From Lineus longissimus (lineage: Eukaryota; Nemertea; Pilidiophora; Heteronemertea; Lineidae): a DNA stretch of 64,000 nt. Below, in pieces: positions 59,701 through 64,000 of this stretch. The stretch covers positions 2,294,001 to 2,358,000 of the forward strand of contig NC_088320.1 in assembly GCF_910592395.1 (NCBI RefSeq), read 5' to 3'. Made by a program: the position numbers and the translations under genes. Within the stretch, counting starts at the first letter, position 1; every line of letters starts with the position of its first letter. Under the pieces are notes generated by a model, which saw only the letters and a list, made by a program, of their open reading frames with translations, searched no databases and had not been told where the DNA came from.

Positions 59701-62700
59701 ATTAGTGCAGCTGCAATATGGGAGTTTAGGATAACAGGGTGTCCCAATAACACGGCGTCGAAAAAGCAACACTTCAAAATGAAAACATGAGACAAATCTA
59801 TAAATTACTCAAGCGCTTGTCCGATATCAAGTCTTTAAGCCTTTTGTTAGTCACGAAATCCGACTTCAAGTTTGACTTGATAGTGAATTCGTCGTCTAAT
59901 GACAACTTCGGTTCAACTGAACTGACAAACGTTTTCACACTGATAAACTACATTCACCTGCACAATAATATAAATGGAATGCAGCATTATTATCATTGTT
60001 TTCATCCGTATGGCTGCAACCACTTGTCATTCGCATAATTAATTCACAATCTTTAGCCTTGCCACATCATGGACACAAGAAGTGTCTCACCCCCCCCCCC
60101 CTGATCATTTAAGAACTAAGACAGAGTTACAGGTTGTTTTGTATAGCCACTAATAAGTGTTTTTCAGTCTAGTTGTAAGCATTTTGTTTGCTAAACACAT
60201 TTGTACATATATTTTCATGTATTGATCCCCACCCATGGCAAATTGCAAATGGCTGCCATGGATGGAATCTTCAGAAAAGAGGTATTGCCGCAGCAGAAAG
60301 AAAACACTGATGAGACGTCTGTCTTGACTAAAGATTCGGACTAAAGATTGCCGACATTCCCCCATGCGTTGAGCGGGTTTTTGAGAAACTTCATCGAAAC
60401 AAAAAGAAGGGAAGTGATAAGAATGAGACTGAGCATTCAGAATGTCTGGGAATTGAAATCAATTTTTTTTCGGATGTGCAAATGGTTCTGTCTTTCCTGG
60501 TTGCTCGCTTGCTCTACTTTTATTTCCTCGTCAAATATATTGGATAATTTGCCGGCATGATCGTAATGGGTACAGGAAGGCAAATAGTCAGATAATTGTG
60601 TCAATTATAATTATTTCCTCAATGTTTTATACCATAGTCATGTAGACCTAGTCATGTTTGTACAATATGAGGATTGGGACATGTCATCGACAGAGATGAT
60701 TAGATGATATCCATGCCGGTATACCCATCATGATTTTGACATTTTTCTTCAATGGAATTTTGTTGTTAATTCAATGAATTTATCACAAAATGTCTATGAA
60801 GTTGGACAAACACGGACTTCAAACTAAAGGTGCAAAGGATGCGACGAGTTTGTCTCGCTTCAATCATGTCTAGTATCTGTCCCAGTCCGATTTTGACTGC
60901 AATGTGATCCATTGCATTGCATGAAGCGAATTTAGTACGAACAGTTACGACCACTCAGGTTGTGAAATGCGGCTTCGATCATGGGTTTCCATGACCGCTG
61001 TTTTAACAACCAAGGTGTGTAACGCAAGATGGCTGCCGACCAACTGCAGAAATGCACAACCACCCAATATCCAAGCTGTCATTGCGAAGAAAACTGATTT
61101 TGCACCCAAAATTAATGAACATTGTAGTTATAAATGATCTTTAGACCTAATATGTTGGTTTCAAGTGATCTTTAAGAACTATTACTTAAAAAACATGCAG
61201 GAACCACCTTCTGCCACACAGACAGATGTACCGGCCTTTGAGGAAAAAAGTCTCCATCAAGTTTGCTCAGACCTGCTCGTCCCAATCGAAAATGAAATTA
61301 TGTTTCCCAGACGTAGGGGACGTTTTATTCCACAGTTGACTTTATATTTGATGTTATATTTTATGACAAGATGCGCTTGATGAGGAGAGTTTGATGATGA
61401 GGGGTCTGACTGTGAAAAAAATGGCCTCACCTTTTCTTTCATGGGTGTCTAAAGATGAAAAATATCCGACGAATTCCGAATATCTCCGCGTAAAAATTTC
61501 CTGCAGACTCCAAGGAAACGAACTCCTGTGCTCTCAACTATGGATACTCATCTAACACCATTCGTTCCTCACAGCAATTCATCCGTGGATAAATTATGAT
61601 ATACGTCATCACATTGTCTTCAGGGCGTCCAATCAGGCGGCATCGATGTGATGACATCATTGGCCAGCATTAAAACCAGGACAGTCTCATCCTAAGTTGA
61701 AAGGATTATTAGCTTGGATCGTTGTATCAATACGTACATAAAATGAAGTTGAATCCGATGTTTGAATGATAATGCGGGTTGTGCTCTGCTTTAGAACTAT
61801 GCATGACTTAGCTTCCAAAAACGTTCAGCTCCATTGGCTACGTCACTCACGTAGTTGACATCCGGGCCCTGTCACAATCAAGATTGGGACAGATTGTGAC
61901 GGGACCACATCACTAGAGACCAGCTGTCTGCGACGGTGTGTAACGGAATAACCGGTTATATAAGACCAGTATTCATAGGAGACGATGAGGCCGGACTGAT
62001 CTTTCGACAATTTGGCAAGGGGCATTTATTCACCAAGTGCCAAGTGAAAGGCTCAGAAGCTCAGGGTGGCATAAGTGTCTTTATCCCAGCCTGATTGTGA
62101 CTTTATCACAATGACACACGAATGTTTAGGATATAGGAACTCCAGTTCCCAAGGAGAGGCAACACATTTTTGGGTCAAAAGAGGACTCCCAGGGCAGTCC
62201 ATTGCATCATCCTAATTAGATCTCCTTATGGTGAGGGACGAGGTCGGCCCACTACCTCCGGAGTGTAGTCAAAAGAGGCATCTTTGAGGTTTCAGGGACA
62301 TAACTAGCAATGCGAACATGAAACATTGACTAGGCAAGGTTGGCCCCAAGCAGTCTTTCATTAACATTTTCATGAAACATATGAAAACAAACAAATGGTA
62401 TCTCCTTTATTTAGAATCATAGCACAATTTATTGAGGTCATTTGATATACATAACAGTTACAATGGGCTATGATACATGTAGGGCTACAGAATATACACA
62501 TGTTTATATGATATGATACAAAACGATGGCAATTTACACATGAGTTTAGTGTAGTTAAATATTTCATACTGAACAATTACTGCCAATTGCGAAATTTTCA
62601 TTTTTAGATTTGCAACTGCACGAACAATGACAATTTGCCAAAACAACACAAAAAGATATTTTATGATTGGAAAATTGGAAACTTAGCCGTCAAAAAGAAA

Positions 62701-64000
62701 TATTTGGGACTTTCAAAAATATAGAAGCTTGGGAATTTTAGTTTTCAATACGCCAGATTACTCCAAACCCTACAACTGTTTTTGCAATCCACACATCTTC
62801 AACTTGATTTCAAAATGTTGTTGAAAGCTATTGGTCAATTTCAATGCTGAAAGGAGGGGGCAGTGCAGTACTGAACACTTGCACGCTCCTCTGAAGCATT
62901 CTACATTGTCAAGTGTGTACAGGCCAAAACAAATAGCTGGCTGTTTCATGTGACAGAAGTAGGGGCCATGCAAACACTGAAATATCACTAAACGAGAACA
63001 ATACACAGGGATATACGTATGTATAAGCTACAAAATCAACTGATAAATCAAATAACTGAATCCCGTAATATAACTATGCTCGGGATGTAAAAAGTCATAC
63101 TTCGCCAACCCACAGTAGAAATCAACCAATGAAATTATTTCAATGACCAAAACTCTTTCATCTCTCATTTTCACAAGCCACTTCATTTCGATAAAATATC
63201 CAAAGAAGTGCAAAGAGAGGGATTTCATGGTCTACAAAATGAAAGTATTATTCATACATATGTTGCATATCTGTCGCAGAGATTGTCAAATTCGTTTGCA
63301 TCACGACCCTGTAGTTGTTGTAAAATCTGCTGTGATATTTAAGCAGGTTCACATTAGGGGATCGGGTTTAAAGAGCGACTAAAGGCAGGAGCCAAGAGAG
63401 TCCTTAATAGAGAGGTTCTACAGTAGTCACCTGGAGGCGATCAATTGTACGCCCTCGCCCCTGGATCCAGTCCTCATTTAAAAGAGTCTTGTCCATTGGC
63501 TGTAACTTAAACAACTTTTTTTGTAAGAATATAGTTTTCTCCTATTAGTTGAGGTTTACAAACTATGAGAGCTCTGAACGCCTACTACACTATACCCAAT
63601 GCACTATACCAGACATAGTATTTGCTCAAACTGACTTTCAAGAAAAATTCAGTTAAAAACGTAACTTGGCGATTGACACTTCAGAGACTGCACTGTGAGA
63701 AGAATAGCTTGTGACAGCAGGGTATGAAGTAGCATGGCTAATAGGGGTTTATTTCTATGAATGAAGTACAGGGTATATGGTAACAATGTAACCATACTAA
63801 CAATGTAATGATCACAGGATGGCAGCTCAGAAAATGACCACGTTAAGGTAGAAAACTTGTTAAAAATTGAGCATACTATACATTATGCATTCAATGTTGC
63901 ATTGATAATGCGATGATATATTCTCATGGCCACACAGCAGCTGAATTAAGCAATGACAATGCCCATGATAAATAACCAAACTTGAGTTATCTTCTCCCAG
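56800..64000. other. Intergenic, no gene recognised
   Basis: No frame over about 95 codons and no recognised domain. Small structures seen are a C-run at 60090-60102, an inverted CCYTGTCACAATC pair at about 61870-61905, and an AGGGTGTCCCAATAA fragment near 59738 that resembles a transposon end but has no partner. Confidence 0.45.

Noticed and set aside
59736..59752. AGGGTGTCCCAATAA-like sequence seen at some transposon ends
   Set aside because: No second terminus or target duplication could be found.
60090..60102. Poly-C run
   Set aside because: Simple mononucleotide run with no flanking structure.

Overview
This window is nuclear DNA of a marine-invertebrate-type metazoan. It is AT-rich and gene-sparse. 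Genes are split into many short exons with consensus GT-AG introns, mostly 120-450 bp and in phase 1. It carries relics of DNA transposons and protein families typical of lophotrochozoans, amphioxus, hemichordates and echinoderms: FTP/F5-8C-like modules, NHL beta-propellers, THAP fingers and aerolysin-like proteins. The species cannot be fixed from the sequence alone.

Layout. (1) 770-3092 is a TTAA-flanked, Kolobok-like DNA transposon relic. It holds a THAP zinc-finger pseudogene on + and an acidic, P2X7-tail-like pseudogene on -. The THAP domain is interrupted by a second 943-bp element (1137-2079) with 26-bp perfect terminal inverted repeats and a 9-bp target duplication. (2) 3.1-27.4 kb shows no convincing gene, only degenerate local repeats and a 349-bp fold-back element at 19888-20236. 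(3) 29861-31277 (+) encodes a six-bladed NHL propeller, perhaps the C-terminal half of a TRIM2/3/71-like protein. (4) 32891-40386 (+) and 51196-41838 (-) are two complete convergent genes. Each encodes a secreted-pathway protein with seven tandem FTP (fucolectin/tachylectin-4/pentraxin-1) modules. The + gene (1,194 aa) ends in a Pro/Thr stalk, a transmembrane helix and a short basic tail. The - gene (1,271 aa) begins with a PAN/Apple domain and ends in a mucin-like stalk and a GPI-anchor-type tail. (5) 52871-53062 (-) is a possible 63-aa secreted peptide. (6) 53672-54532 (+) holds the last three exons of a small protein with a CS/p23-like pattern. (7) 55671-56456 (-) encodes a 261-aa aerolysin/ETX-MTX2-like pore-forming protein. 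(8) 56.8-64 kb shows no recognised gene.

The notable system is the convergent pair of seven-module surface proteins, one transmembrane and one probably GPI-anchored, about 4.5 kb from an aerolysin-like gene. All exons of both genes join in frame as predicted, which strongly supports the models. The known F-type lectin sugar motif looks eroded in the modules, so protein-protein recognition or adhesion seems likelier than fucose binding. A role in recognition, adhesion or immunity is inference.
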